A DNA stretch of 7,316 nt from NCBI GenBank assembly GCA_021828635.1, contig JAJZEJ010000255.1:1-7316 (forward strand), in the 5' to 3' direction. A model generated the notes under the pieces. It saw only the letters and a program-made list of their open reading frames with translations, did not search any database and had not been told where the DNA came from. Below, piece by piece: positions 1 through 4,610 of the stretch. The DNA is from Chloroflexota bacterium. GTDB taxonomy: Bacteria; Chloroflexota; Ktedonobacteria; Ktedonobacterales; Ktedonobacteraceae. The stretch's first letter is position 1. Every line of letters begins with the position of its first letter. The position numbers and the translations under genes are program-made.

Positions 1-1053
1 ATACGTGCGCTTGTGCAGGGGCATTGGTTGGAGATTACCGCATGCTGAACAAGCTTTTGAGGTATTGCGTTCATCTAAGAAGACAAGCTCTTTGCCCGAC
101 AACTGGCATTTGTAGGTGAGCATGTGTGTGAAGGTGTACAAGCCCCAATCATTGTACACGGCCCGATTGAGGGCTTTCTTGCGCTCTCGATGCTCTTTCA
201 TGACCATTTGTCGTTGTGAGAGGTCGCCAACCACCACGGTTCTCTCAACCAGTGTGTGGCTTACCAAGTGGGATGCTTTATGCAAGCTATCCTGTTGCTT
301 GTTGCGCTTCTTTTGCGAGACGCGCTTGTAGACCTTGCTCAGATGGATGGAGCGACGTGACTTTTTCTTACACTTGTCACGTTTTGACCTGATCTTGTCG
401 AGTTGTTTATTGTACCATTTGCCGCCTTTAAAGCCACCGATATGATAGACACGTCCCTGCTCATTGACGCCAGTTGCCAATGTCTTGATGCCCAAGTCAA
501 AGGCAACAACGGTAGCCTCATCCCGCTTTGGTGCTTCCTCAACCTGATACGGGAAGGAGGCATAGTAGTCACCCCGCCCATCTCGACTGATGGCAACCTC
601 TTTGAAGGATGCAGGCGGTGTCTCTGTAAGCTGTGCCACGATGGTCGGGAACCGCTTGTGATTGCCTTTGCCTGCGGTAGGCAAGATCAGCTTGTCGCCT
701 TCGAGCTTGAGATACATGGCAGGATAGACCAGGGTGAAAAAGCAGTGGCGTGGGCGCACTCTTGGGAAGCCAGGGGTTTCACCATTCTGCACACGCCGGA
801 AAAAGGCTTGCATCGCGTTATCCAGACGAAAGTACACCTCTGCCAGCAGTTTGCCGTACACATCGTTCAGTTCGGGGTCATGGACGCGGCTTTCCGCAAG
901 GGTCTTCTTACAGGCGTTGACATTCCACTTTTCACCGTCTCTGAGTTTCATCACCCACCAGTTGTACAAGCCTCTGCACTTGCCTTGCATCCATTCAAGG
1001 GTTGCGGCATCCTGCTCACTCACCTGTACCTTGATCTTTTTGCAAAGCAGCAT
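1..1053 (-). CDS. tnpB: TnpB (OrfB) RNA-guided nuclease of an IS200/IS605-IS607-type element, C-terminus cut by window edge
   Basis: I translated this frame by hand from the complement: 351 codons are open to the left edge with no stop, so the C-terminus is missing. TnpB proteins are RuvC-fold nucleases guided by an RNA made from the element's right end. Seen here: the N-terminal OrfB helix-turn-helix-like region (C26-W33, RGLYNWW), a basic linker (residues 220-252), the RuvC-I Asp in AFDLGIK (D186), and the first half of the zinc finger, TSKACSACG (C335, C338). The RuvC-II site, normally [IV]-[IV]-E-D-L, reads VVVGDLS, so the usual glutamate is G276. An alternative Glu (E328) sits in LDERNTSK just before the zinc finger. 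The second CxxC pair and the RuvC-III Asp would lie outside the window. The start is supported by AAAGGA seven bases upstream. The gene overlaps the preceding small ORF by 38 nt. Family assignment is secure; nuclease activity is not. Confidence 0.93.
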   Translation of the reverse strand, partial: MLLCKKIKVQVSEQDAATLEWMQGKCRGLYNWWVMKLRDGEKWNVNACKKTLAESRVHDPELNDVYGKLLAEVYFRLDNAMQAFFRRVQNGETPGFPRVRPRHCFFTLVYPAMYLKLEGDKLILPTAGKGNHKRFPTIVAQLTETPPASFKEVAISRDGRGDYYASFPYQVEEAPKRDEATVVAFDLGIKTLATGVNEQGRVYHIGGFKGGKWYNKQLDKIRSKRDKCKKKSRRSIHLSKVYKRVSQKKRNKQQDSLHKASHLVSHTLVERTVVVGDLSQRQMVMKEHRERKKALNRAVYNDWGLYTFTHMLTYKCQLSGKELVFLDERNTSKACSACGNLQPMPLHKRTY

Positions 1054-1204
1054 TGTGGCGTCCTTTCTGCACACGATCAAGTTCTTGAGTAACCAGCCGC
1101 TCAAGGGTGTCCAACATACTCTCACCCAGGAGGGCAGAGAGTATCTTGAGGTTGCGTTGGGTCGTTTTAAGGACTCGCATATGCGAGTAATCTTTGTTAT
1201 CCAT
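1016..1204 (-). CDS. Small ribbon-helix-helix-like protein encoded ahead of tnpB
   Basis: A 62-residue ORF. Residues 9-14 (MRVLKT) can form a short beta-strand, 15-25 a first helix and 28-44 a second helix (ESMLDTLERLVTQELDR). This is the pattern of CopG/Arc-type ribbon-helix-helix DNA-binding proteins, which bind palindromic operators as dimers. The tail (46-62) is polar and probably disordered. The gene overlaps tnpB by 38 nt and shares its promoter, so it looks like part of the mobile element. Two starts are possible. The ATG at 1204 sits at the predicted transcript start and would be leaderless. The ATG at 1180 (residue 9, directly at the predicted strand) has no clear Shine-Dalgarno site and lies inside a perfect palindrome. 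The RHH assignment comes from the pattern only; a repressor or antitoxin-like role is inference. Confidence 0.7.
   Translation of the reverse strand: MDNKDYSHMRVLKTTQRNLKILSALLGESMLDTLERLVTQELDRVQKGRHNAALQKDQGTGE
1061..1066 (-). promoter_or_regulatory. Shine-Dalgarno site of tnpB
   Basis: On the minus strand AAAGGA lies seven bases before the ATG at 1053. It sits inside the coding sequence of the upstream small ORF, which suggests that tnpB is translated from the same message and is translationally coupled. It fixes the tnpB start chosen here. Confidence 0.65.
1173..1188. repeat. Perfect 16-bp palindrome in the 5' end of the RHH ORF
   Basis: ACTCGCAT followed by ATGCGAGT is perfectly self-complementary. 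It lies 16 to 31 bases inside the small RHH ORF and about 20 bp downstream of the predicted transcript start, and it contains the alternative ATG at 1180. Placement and symmetry suit an operator for the RHH dimer, or a start-codon-masking structure in the RNA. The palindrome is seen; its function is inferred. Confidence 0.6.
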
Positions 1205-1210
1205 GTTGGC

Positions 1211-1239
1211 ATTGTATCACATGTGTAACAAAGCGTCAA
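1211..1239 (-). promoter_or_regulatory. Near-consensus sigma-70 promoter of the RHH-tnpB message
   Basis: On the minus strand TTGACG (1239-1234) is followed by a 17-bp spacer and TACAAT (1216-1211). The TG ahead of the -10 box gives an extended -10 (TGATACAAT). Counting seven bases from the -10 box puts the start of transcription at about 1204, on the A of the first ATG of the RHH ORF. The message would therefore be leaderless. Confidence 0.75.
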
Positions 1240-1266
1240 GGATGAGGAGCATGGTAGAGTTACACA
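1222..1266. repeat. 8-bp inverted repeat flanking the -35 box
   Basis: TGTGTAAC (1222-1229) and GTTACACA (1259-1266) are perfect inverted copies separated by 29 bp that include the -35 hexamer. It may be a paired operator site for the element's own promoter, or a subterminal repeat of the element end. The arms are short, so chance is possible. Confidence 0.35.
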
Positions 1267-1340
1267 CAAATGAGTATGTTTATCCCCATTTCTCATCACT
1301 GTTGTTTATCTCCTATGTGTGAATGTGTTTGTGATGACTG

Positions 1341-1375
1341 ATTGGTTTCTTTATCATCTGATAACAGAAACCGAT
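1341..1375. repeat. Bulged 16-bp hairpin, candidate left-end hairpin of the IS200/IS605-type element
   Basis: The arms ATTGGTTTCTTTATCA (1341-1356) and TGATAA + C + AGAAACCGAT (1359-1375) pair over 16 bp with a two-base loop, one T-G wobble and a single extrahelical base (C1365). Single-strand transposons of the IS200/IS605 family carry such imperfect hairpins with one bulged base near both ends, and the Y1 transposase TnpA binds them. It lies about 140 bp upstream of the RHH ORF, a plausible place for the left end. The right end is outside the window, so the boundary cannot be fixed here. Confidence 0.5.
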
Positions 1376-1414
1376 ATATCGTTTATTCCCAACCCATGAC
1401 TACCGTGTCAATCG

Positions 1415-1486
1415 GTAGGGGCATGATTTATCACGTCCTGTTCGTCGCTCGACGAGGGTGTAGGGCGTGATGAATTACGTCCCTAC
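1415..1486. repeat. 72-bp imperfect inverted repeat (MITE- or REP-like hairpin)
   Basis: The arm at 1415-1438 (starting GTAGGGGCATGATTTATC) is complementary to the arm at 1463-1486 (ending GAATTACGTCCCTAC) at 19 of 24 positions. All five mismatches are transitions that can form wobble pairs on one strand. The loop holds a further 6-bp stem, TCGTCG-CT-CGACGA (1442-1455). The left arm base GGTAG also takes part in a competing short stem, CTACCG (1400-1405) with CGGTAG (1413-1418). GTAGGGG...CCCCTAC-bounded hairpins are, as I recall, frequent dispersed elements in Chloroflexota and cyanobacteria. No clear target duplication was found. It lies 78 bases after the peptidase gene and could also end or stabilise that message. 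Confidence 0.6.
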
Positions 1487-1541
1487 GAAGTATAGCGAAC
1501 GTTGCAGACAATGTGCGCCATGCAAATGCACAGTTTTCTTC

Positions 1542-1557
1542 CTGGCAATTTTGCCAG
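1542..1557 (-). terminator. Short stem-loop just after the M20 peptidase gene
   Basis: CTGGCAA and TTGCCAG form a perfect 7-bp stem with a two-base loop, starting seven bases after the stop codon at 1564. In the direction of the gene it is followed by an A-rich, not U-rich, stretch, so it is not a standard intrinsic terminator. It may protect the message 3' end. Confidence 0.3.
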
Positions 1558-1563
1558 TGCTGA

Positions 1564-2742
1564 TTATTTATCGTTTGCTAAACAGATATGTTCGATCAAA
1601 CCAGCCAGGAGAGCGCCGCGTGTAACCAGCGAATCCACATGCAAAAACTCTTTATTTAGATCATGCATATGGCCCCCCACCGGACCCAGACTGTCCAATG
1701 TTGGTACGTCCATTTCCATCAGTGTGTTGGCATCGGAGACGCCGCCTTTGCCCTCGGCGATCATCTCCCAGCCCAGACTCTGGCCTTCAAGTTGGGCTAG
1801 CTCAATCAGATGCTGCAATGCGGGCGTAGTGCGATAGGGACGCCGACTAGGGGTGCGCGTCAGGATGGTACTGGTGCCGGGGATGCTACAACCAGCCGTA
1901 ATGCGTTCTAATGCCTCTGCCGCCATATCCAGGTGTTCGGTAGTAAAGGCACGTACTGAAATATGACAGCGTGCCATGTCTGGAATAACATTCAGTTGCT
2001 CACTGCTGCTAATGCGCGTCACATTACAAGTGACGCCGGGGAAGAGGGTATTCAGATTGTGGATGGCGATCATCTTATAGGCTAGCTCTATGACTGCCGA
2101 GCGCCCTTTATGCGGTTCCGCGCCCGAATGAGCTGGCACACCACGCACCTCAAGTATATATTTATCGGAGCCTTTACGCGCTCTGGTCAGCACATGCTCG
2201 GCGCGTGAAGGTTCTAGCACCAGTCCGACATCAATTGTAGCGGCGATATCACGAATGAGTGCTGTACTAGCAGGAGAGCCTACCTCTTCATCATTATTGA
2301 TCACAAAACAGAGCTGTCCATACTGTGTAAAACCTGCTGCTAGCAGAGCTTGCAGAGCGGAAATGCCCATGATAATGCCTGATTTCATGTCAATCACGCC
2401 TGGCCCATAAGCTGTGTCATCATGGATAGTAAATGGGTTACTTGTGGTAGAACTAGCAGGATAGACAGTATCGATGTGACCGACAAGCAAGAGTCGTTGC
2501 TGGCCCAGCCCACGATGACGCGCCACCAGATTTTTGCCCAGACCATCCGACTCGTGCAGTGTGATGATGAAACCAAACTCGTCTAGCCATTGGGCCAGGA
2601 GCGCGATAATGCGATTGATGCCCTCTACCTGACCGGTACCAGAGTCGATATTGACCAGCGTTGCGAGCCGTTCGAGCATGGTTGGTTGTGCGTTTTGGAG
2701 GTATGGTAGGTAGCGTGTCGCGTATGGTGCTGTCTCTGCCAT
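1564..2742 (-). CDS. M20 family zinc metallopeptidase, carboxypeptidase G2 / ArgE-DapE-like
   Basis: M20 enzymes are two-zinc hydrolases that cut the terminal amide bond of peptides, N-acyl amino acids or folate-like substrates. In the 392-residue form used here the metal and catalytic set is complete: H89 and D91 in VGHIDT, the bridging D118 in GPGVIDMKSG, the general base E152 and ligand E153 in NNDEEVGS, E177 in VLEPSRA, and H360 in HMHDLNKE near the C-terminus. The dimerisation-domain His (H205) lies in VPAHSG, followed by PHKGRSAV. The EPSRA...ARKGS and PHKGRSA stretches resemble carboxypeptidase G2 rather than DapE, but the substrate cannot be read from sequence. No signal peptide is visible, so it is probably cytoplasmic. 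An in-frame ATG at 2787 would add 15 residues (407 total). I prefer 2742 because AAAGGG lies 11 bases upstream, while the longer start is preceded by a T-run without a Shine-Dalgarno site. It has its own promoter and appears to be monocistronic. Confidence 0.92.
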   Translation of the reverse strand: MAETAPYATRYLPYLQNAQPTMLERLATLVNIDSGTGQVEGINRIIALLAQWLDEFGFIITLHESDGLGKNLVARHRGLGQQRLLLVGHIDTVYPASSTTSNPFTIHDDTAYGPGVIDMKSGIIMGISALQALLAAGFTQYGQLCFVINNDEEVGSPASTALIRDIAATIDVGLVLEPSRAEHVLTRARKGSDKYILEVRGVPAHSGAEPHKGRSAVIELAYKMIAIHNLNTLFPGVTCNVTRISSSEQLNVIPDMARCHISVRAFTTEHLDMAAEALERITAGCSIPGTSTILTRTPSRRPYRTTPALQHLIELAQLEGQSLGWEMIAEGKGGVSDANTLMEMDVPTLDSLGPVGGHMHDLNKEFLHVDSLVTRGALLAGLIEHICLANDK

Positions 2743-2815
2743 GTGTAAATTATCCCTTTGTAGAGCGTCGTGCTGGAGAGTATCCATTATCTATACAAAA
2801 AAAAGCGGTAGCCCC

Positions 2816-2840
2816 ATTGTACCACAGGGATGAGTGTCAA
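2816..2840 (-). promoter_or_regulatory. Extended -10 promoter of the M20 peptidase gene
   Basis: On the minus strand TGGTACAAT (2824-2816) is an extended -10 element. A perfect TTGACA (2840-2835) lies upstream, but the spacer is only 13 bp, too short for normal sigma-70 contact, so the extended -10 is probably the main determinant. Transcription would start near 2809, giving a leader of about 67 nt to the preferred start. The leader contains an eight-base T-run at about 2797-2804. Confidence 0.5.
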
Positions 2841-2850
2841 AACTTTATAT

Positions 2851-2894
2851 GCGGAGACAGAATATTCCTTGCGGATAGGGTACTCTGTCTCTGC
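2851..2894. terminator. Stem-loop between the membrane-protein gene and the peptidase gene
   Basis: GCGGAGACAGA (2851-2861) and TCTGTCTCTGC (2884-2894) form an 11-bp stem with one imperfect pair. It begins ten bases after the stop codon of the minus-strand membrane-protein gene. In the minus direction it is followed by ATATAAAGTTTT, a weak U-tract. It is a reasonable terminator or processing site for the sigma-membrane-protein message and lies directly upstream of the peptidase promoter. Confidence 0.45.
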
Positions 2895-2904
2895 GTGTAA
2901 CTCG

Positions 2905-3294
2905 TTAGTGCGCCTTATCTTTCTTGCGTGAAGGCGTATCGAACAGGTGGTTGTGCAAAGCTTTCAGATAGGTATCTGCAATGCCTTGATCGCGGTAGTA
3001 GCGTGGCAGTTGCCGTACCAGATGATGCCACTGCAAACGCAACTGTATTTCGCGGTAGTGGCGGCGTGTACGGTAGAAGTGATAGCGATCATTTAATGCC
3101 GCGAAGGCCCAACTCAAGAGGAGGCATACAAAGACGATCAGTGTCAACAGGCCAAAGGCGGCCAGAAATTGCGCGAAAGGCGGCAATAGAGGGCCGAGTG
3201 CCTGAAGCAGGGTTGGTGTGGCTTGAAAGAGCCAGACCGCCAGGCAGAGCGCGATGCCAGCCAGCGCGACCGAGAGAGGAAGCTTGTCTTTCAT
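2905..3294 (-). CDS. Small two-helix membrane protein of unknown function, downstream of the sigma factor
   Basis: A 129-residue protein that I do not recognise. Residues 5-23 (LPLSVALAGIALCLAVWLF) and about 44-66 (LAAFGLLTLIVFVCLLLSWAFAA) form two hydrophobic segments joined by a proline-rich linker (LGPLLPPF). The remaining 60 or so residues are very basic and rich in His, Tyr and Arg (for example DRYHFYRTRRHYREIQLRL) and end in RKKDKAH. By the positive-inside rule this tail is cytoplasmic. The start at 3294 is set by a perfect GGAGG six bases upstream; a longer in-frame ATG at 3336 lacks such a site. It follows the sigma gene by 67 nt on the same strand, so co-transcription is likely. A role as membrane anchor or modulator of the sigma factor is suggested only by position: it lacks a recognisable anti-sigma (ZAS) motif, and its topology differs from the usual single-helix anti-sigma factor. 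Confidence 0.8.
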   Translation of the reverse strand: MKDKLPLSVALAGIALCLAVWLFQATPTLLQALGPLLPPFAQFLAAFGLLTLIVFVCLLLSWAFAALNDRYHFYRTRRHYREIQLRLQWHHLVRQLPRYYRDQGIADTYLKALHNHLFDTPSRKKDKAH

Positions 3295-3300
3295 GCTTGT

Positions 3301-3305
3301 CCTCC
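3301..3305 (-). promoter_or_regulatory. Shine-Dalgarno site deciding the start of the membrane-protein gene
   Basis: GGAGG on the minus strand, six bases before the ATG at 3294. This is the reason for rejecting the 14-residue longer form that starts at 3336. Confidence 0.8.
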
Positions 3306-3361
3306 AAATTATGCTAGTAGGAGGTAGGTCATTCATCGGTTGAGGTGACCGTAGCTCAGAC

Positions 3362-4060
3362 TCAGGCTACAAAGCTTTCACTACAAGCCAGGCTTTTTGC
3401 CAGATGACGAAGCTTTTTATACGCCAGCGAAAGAGAAGATGCGTAGCGATTCTTTTGCTTGGCATCAACAGGATACATTGATACATAATCACGTAGTGTA
3501 ATACCGACATGCCTGAGTGCGGTTTCCAGCGGTGTTTGTTCATTACTAAAGTAAGGGAATGACAAGTACGCCAGATTAATGAGCAGTGCTGTTCGCTGCC
3601 CGTTCGGGAGTGTGACAATTAGATGGGCGACGACCGCCAGCGATGATGTCTGGGCTATTTGTTCGATGATGTCGCCAATGGGGTCATAGCCTGCTGAGAG
3701 TTGTTCTTCTAAATCCCAACGCGGCTGATCTGTATACGTATACAGGCGAATCAGGCGTTGCTCATGCCTTTTAAGGTCAAGGCAGTGATTGTGGGCAGTC
3801 GTCCAGCAAAAACCTGGCAGTGATGCAATAGGCGTAGCTTCTCCAGCAGCGGCCTGTCTCAGACGGATGATAGCGCGTTCTAACGTGGTCTGCACGATAT
3901 CGTGGGCCAGATCCTCTTCTTGCCCACGCCAGGCTGGTACCTGCAAACGATGGATAAAATGAAAGGTACGCGCAAAGAGCCTGCGCTCCAAATCCTTCCA
4001 CTGCTGCTCACTGAGCAGCGACCCAACCAGATGCTGTGATGATGAGATATTTTGTTCCAT
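3362..4060 (-). CDS. Sigma-70 family (ECF-like) RNA polymerase sigma factor
   Basis: The 232-residue product carries a sigma region 2 at residues 48-105: EEDLAHDIVQTTLERAIIRLRQ, then LPGFCWTTAHNHCLDLKRHEQR, matching the ECF pattern 'D..Q..F..a...WL..ia.N...D..R..R'. No region 3 is seen. Residues 150-222 look like a divergent region 4: LPNGQRTALLINLAYLSF, then PLETALRHVGITLRDYVSMYPV, then SLSLAYKKLRHL, where the final motif recalls 'aLhrArkrLR'. The linker (107-149) is longer than in compact ECF factors. The start is the ATG at 4060, nine bases after AGGAGG; the ATG at 4090 lacks a site and would add ten residues. It is probably the first gene of a two-gene unit with the membrane protein and is divergent from the MerR-type regulator. 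No convincing promoter was found, only a weak TATGAT at 4159-4154. Target genes are unknown. Confidence 0.85.
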   Translation of the reverse strand: MEQNISSSQHLVGSLLSEQQWKDLERRLFARTFHFIHRLQVPAWRGQEEDLAHDIVQTTLERAIIRLRQAAAGEATPIASLPGFCWTTAHNHCLDLKRHEQRLIRLYTYTDQPRWDLEEQLSAGYDPIGDIIEQIAQTSSLAVVAHLIVTLPNGQRTALLINLAYLSFPYFSNEQTPLETALRHVGITLRDYVSMYPVDAKQKNRYASSLSLAYKKLRHLAKSLACSESFVA

Positions 4061-4069
4061 GATGGAAAT

Positions 4070-4075
4070 CCTCCT
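4070..4075 (-). promoter_or_regulatory. Shine-Dalgarno site deciding the start of the sigma gene
   Basis: AGGAGG on the minus strand, nine bases before the ATG at 4060. It selects the 232-residue form over the 242-residue form. Confidence 0.8.
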
Positions 4076-4209
4076 GCGATTACAGGCCAACTAACTCTGT
4101 CCGAACATGCACCACTCTTTCGGTAGAAAACCTGCCAAGACTCTGTGGTAGGTATCATACTCTCTTAAATTACTAAGACGGATACGAGGTAAGCTATATT
4201 AAGATAAGT

Positions 4210-4236
4210 TTGCCAAAGTAAAGTTTCTGTTATAAT
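4210..4236 (+). promoter_or_regulatory. Strong extended -10 promoter, probably of the MerR-type regulator
   Basis: TGTTATAAT (4228-4236) is a perfect extended -10 element, with TTGCCA (4210-4215) as a 5/6 match to the -35 consensus at a short 15-bp spacing. The -10 box overlaps a 10-bp palindrome, ATAATATTAT (4232-4241). Transcription would start near 4243, leaving a leader of about 368 nt before the GTG at 4611. Confidence 0.6.
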
Positions 4237-4307
4237 ATTATGATAATAGATAAGACGGAATAAGTCAAGAGTATTATGAGGAAATATGATTAAAAATCTG
4301 TTAAATC

Positions 4308-4353
4308 TCAGATAACTTAAAAAATAAACGCCATAAAAAAATAGGTTATCTGA
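4308..4353. repeat. 9-bp perfect inverted repeat in the leader
   Basis: TCAGATAAC (4308-4316) and GTTATCTGA (4345-4353) are perfect inverted copies around a 28-nt A-rich loop. The pair could be a stem in the leader RNA or two half-sites for a regulator. It lies roughly 65-110 nt downstream of the predicted transcript start. Confidence 0.5.
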
Positions 4354-4587
4354 ATAGTATCAGAGGAATCTAGAGCTTGTGTAATGAAGAGACAAGAAGC
4401 CATAAATATAAGTTGTCCAATAAATTTGACTTGTGCAACGTTTAGAATATATGGTATAAATTTCCTAGATGTTACCTGCGATAATTGTCATACGTCTAGC
4501 AGGATATTGGTAAGGGGAATGATAATTAACAAGGTAATGAAGAAAATCATGACAAACTTTCCGATTGATAGTAGGCTAGTGAATACG

Positions 4588-4604
4588 TCTCTCTGGTAGA
4601 GAGA
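4588..4604 (+). promoter_or_regulatory. Hairpin covering the likely ribosome-binding site of the MerR-type gene
   Basis: TCTCTCT (4588-4594), a GGT loop and AGAGAGA (4598-4604) form a perfect 7-bp stem, followed by TTTT, six bases before the GTG start at 4611. The purine arm, AGAGAG, is the only Shine-Dalgarno-like stretch at a suitable distance from that GTG, so folding would hide it. The stem plus U-run also resembles a small terminator. Either reading would limit expression of the downstream gene. Confidence 0.5.
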
Positions 4605-4610
4605 TTTTGG

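Larger units (their letters stand above)
4061..4610. other. AT-rich 550-nt divergent intergenic region
   Basis: This lies between the divergent sigma and MerR-type genes. Base composition falls sharply from about 4160 to 4600, with many A and T runs, compared with the flanking minus-strand genes. It contains one clear plus-strand promoter (4210-4236), a 9-bp inverted repeat (4308-4353) and a hairpin at the start of the MerR-type gene (4588-4604). A 71-codon open frame (4384-4599) is present but has no Shine-Dalgarno site and unremarkable AT-driven codons, so I treat it as non-coding leader. No tRNA or known riboswitch was recognised. Confidence 0.6.

Noticed and set aside
403..1092. A 229-codon open frame on the plus strand (and another at 734-1228)
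   Set aside because: Both run antisense to tnpB, whose motifs (AFDLGIK, TSKACSACG) are unmistakable. Their translations show no domain and are rich in Cys/His/Leu, typical of antisense shadows.
1415..1486. The large inverted repeat as an intrinsic terminator of the peptidase gene
   Set aside because: There is no U-tract on either side, and the size and bounded arms fit a dispersed hairpin element better. A secondary role in ending transcription remains possible.
2835..2840. TTGACA with TACAAT as a standard sigma-70 promoter
   Set aside because: The spacer is only 13 bp, too short for normal use. I kept the extended -10 alone as the supported element.
2928..3317. A 129-codon plus-strand open frame opposite the membrane-protein gene
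   Set aside because: The minus-strand frame has a perfect Shine-Dalgarno site, two clear membrane helices and operon context. The plus frame is an Arg/Gly-rich shadow.
4384..4599. A 71-codon plus-strand open frame in the leader of the MerR-type gene
   Set aside because: There is no Shine-Dalgarno site at suitable distance, the composition follows the AT-rich background, and there is no recognisable fold. The two CxxC-like cysteines (CDNC) are not enough to call a gene. A leader peptide cannot be fully excluded.
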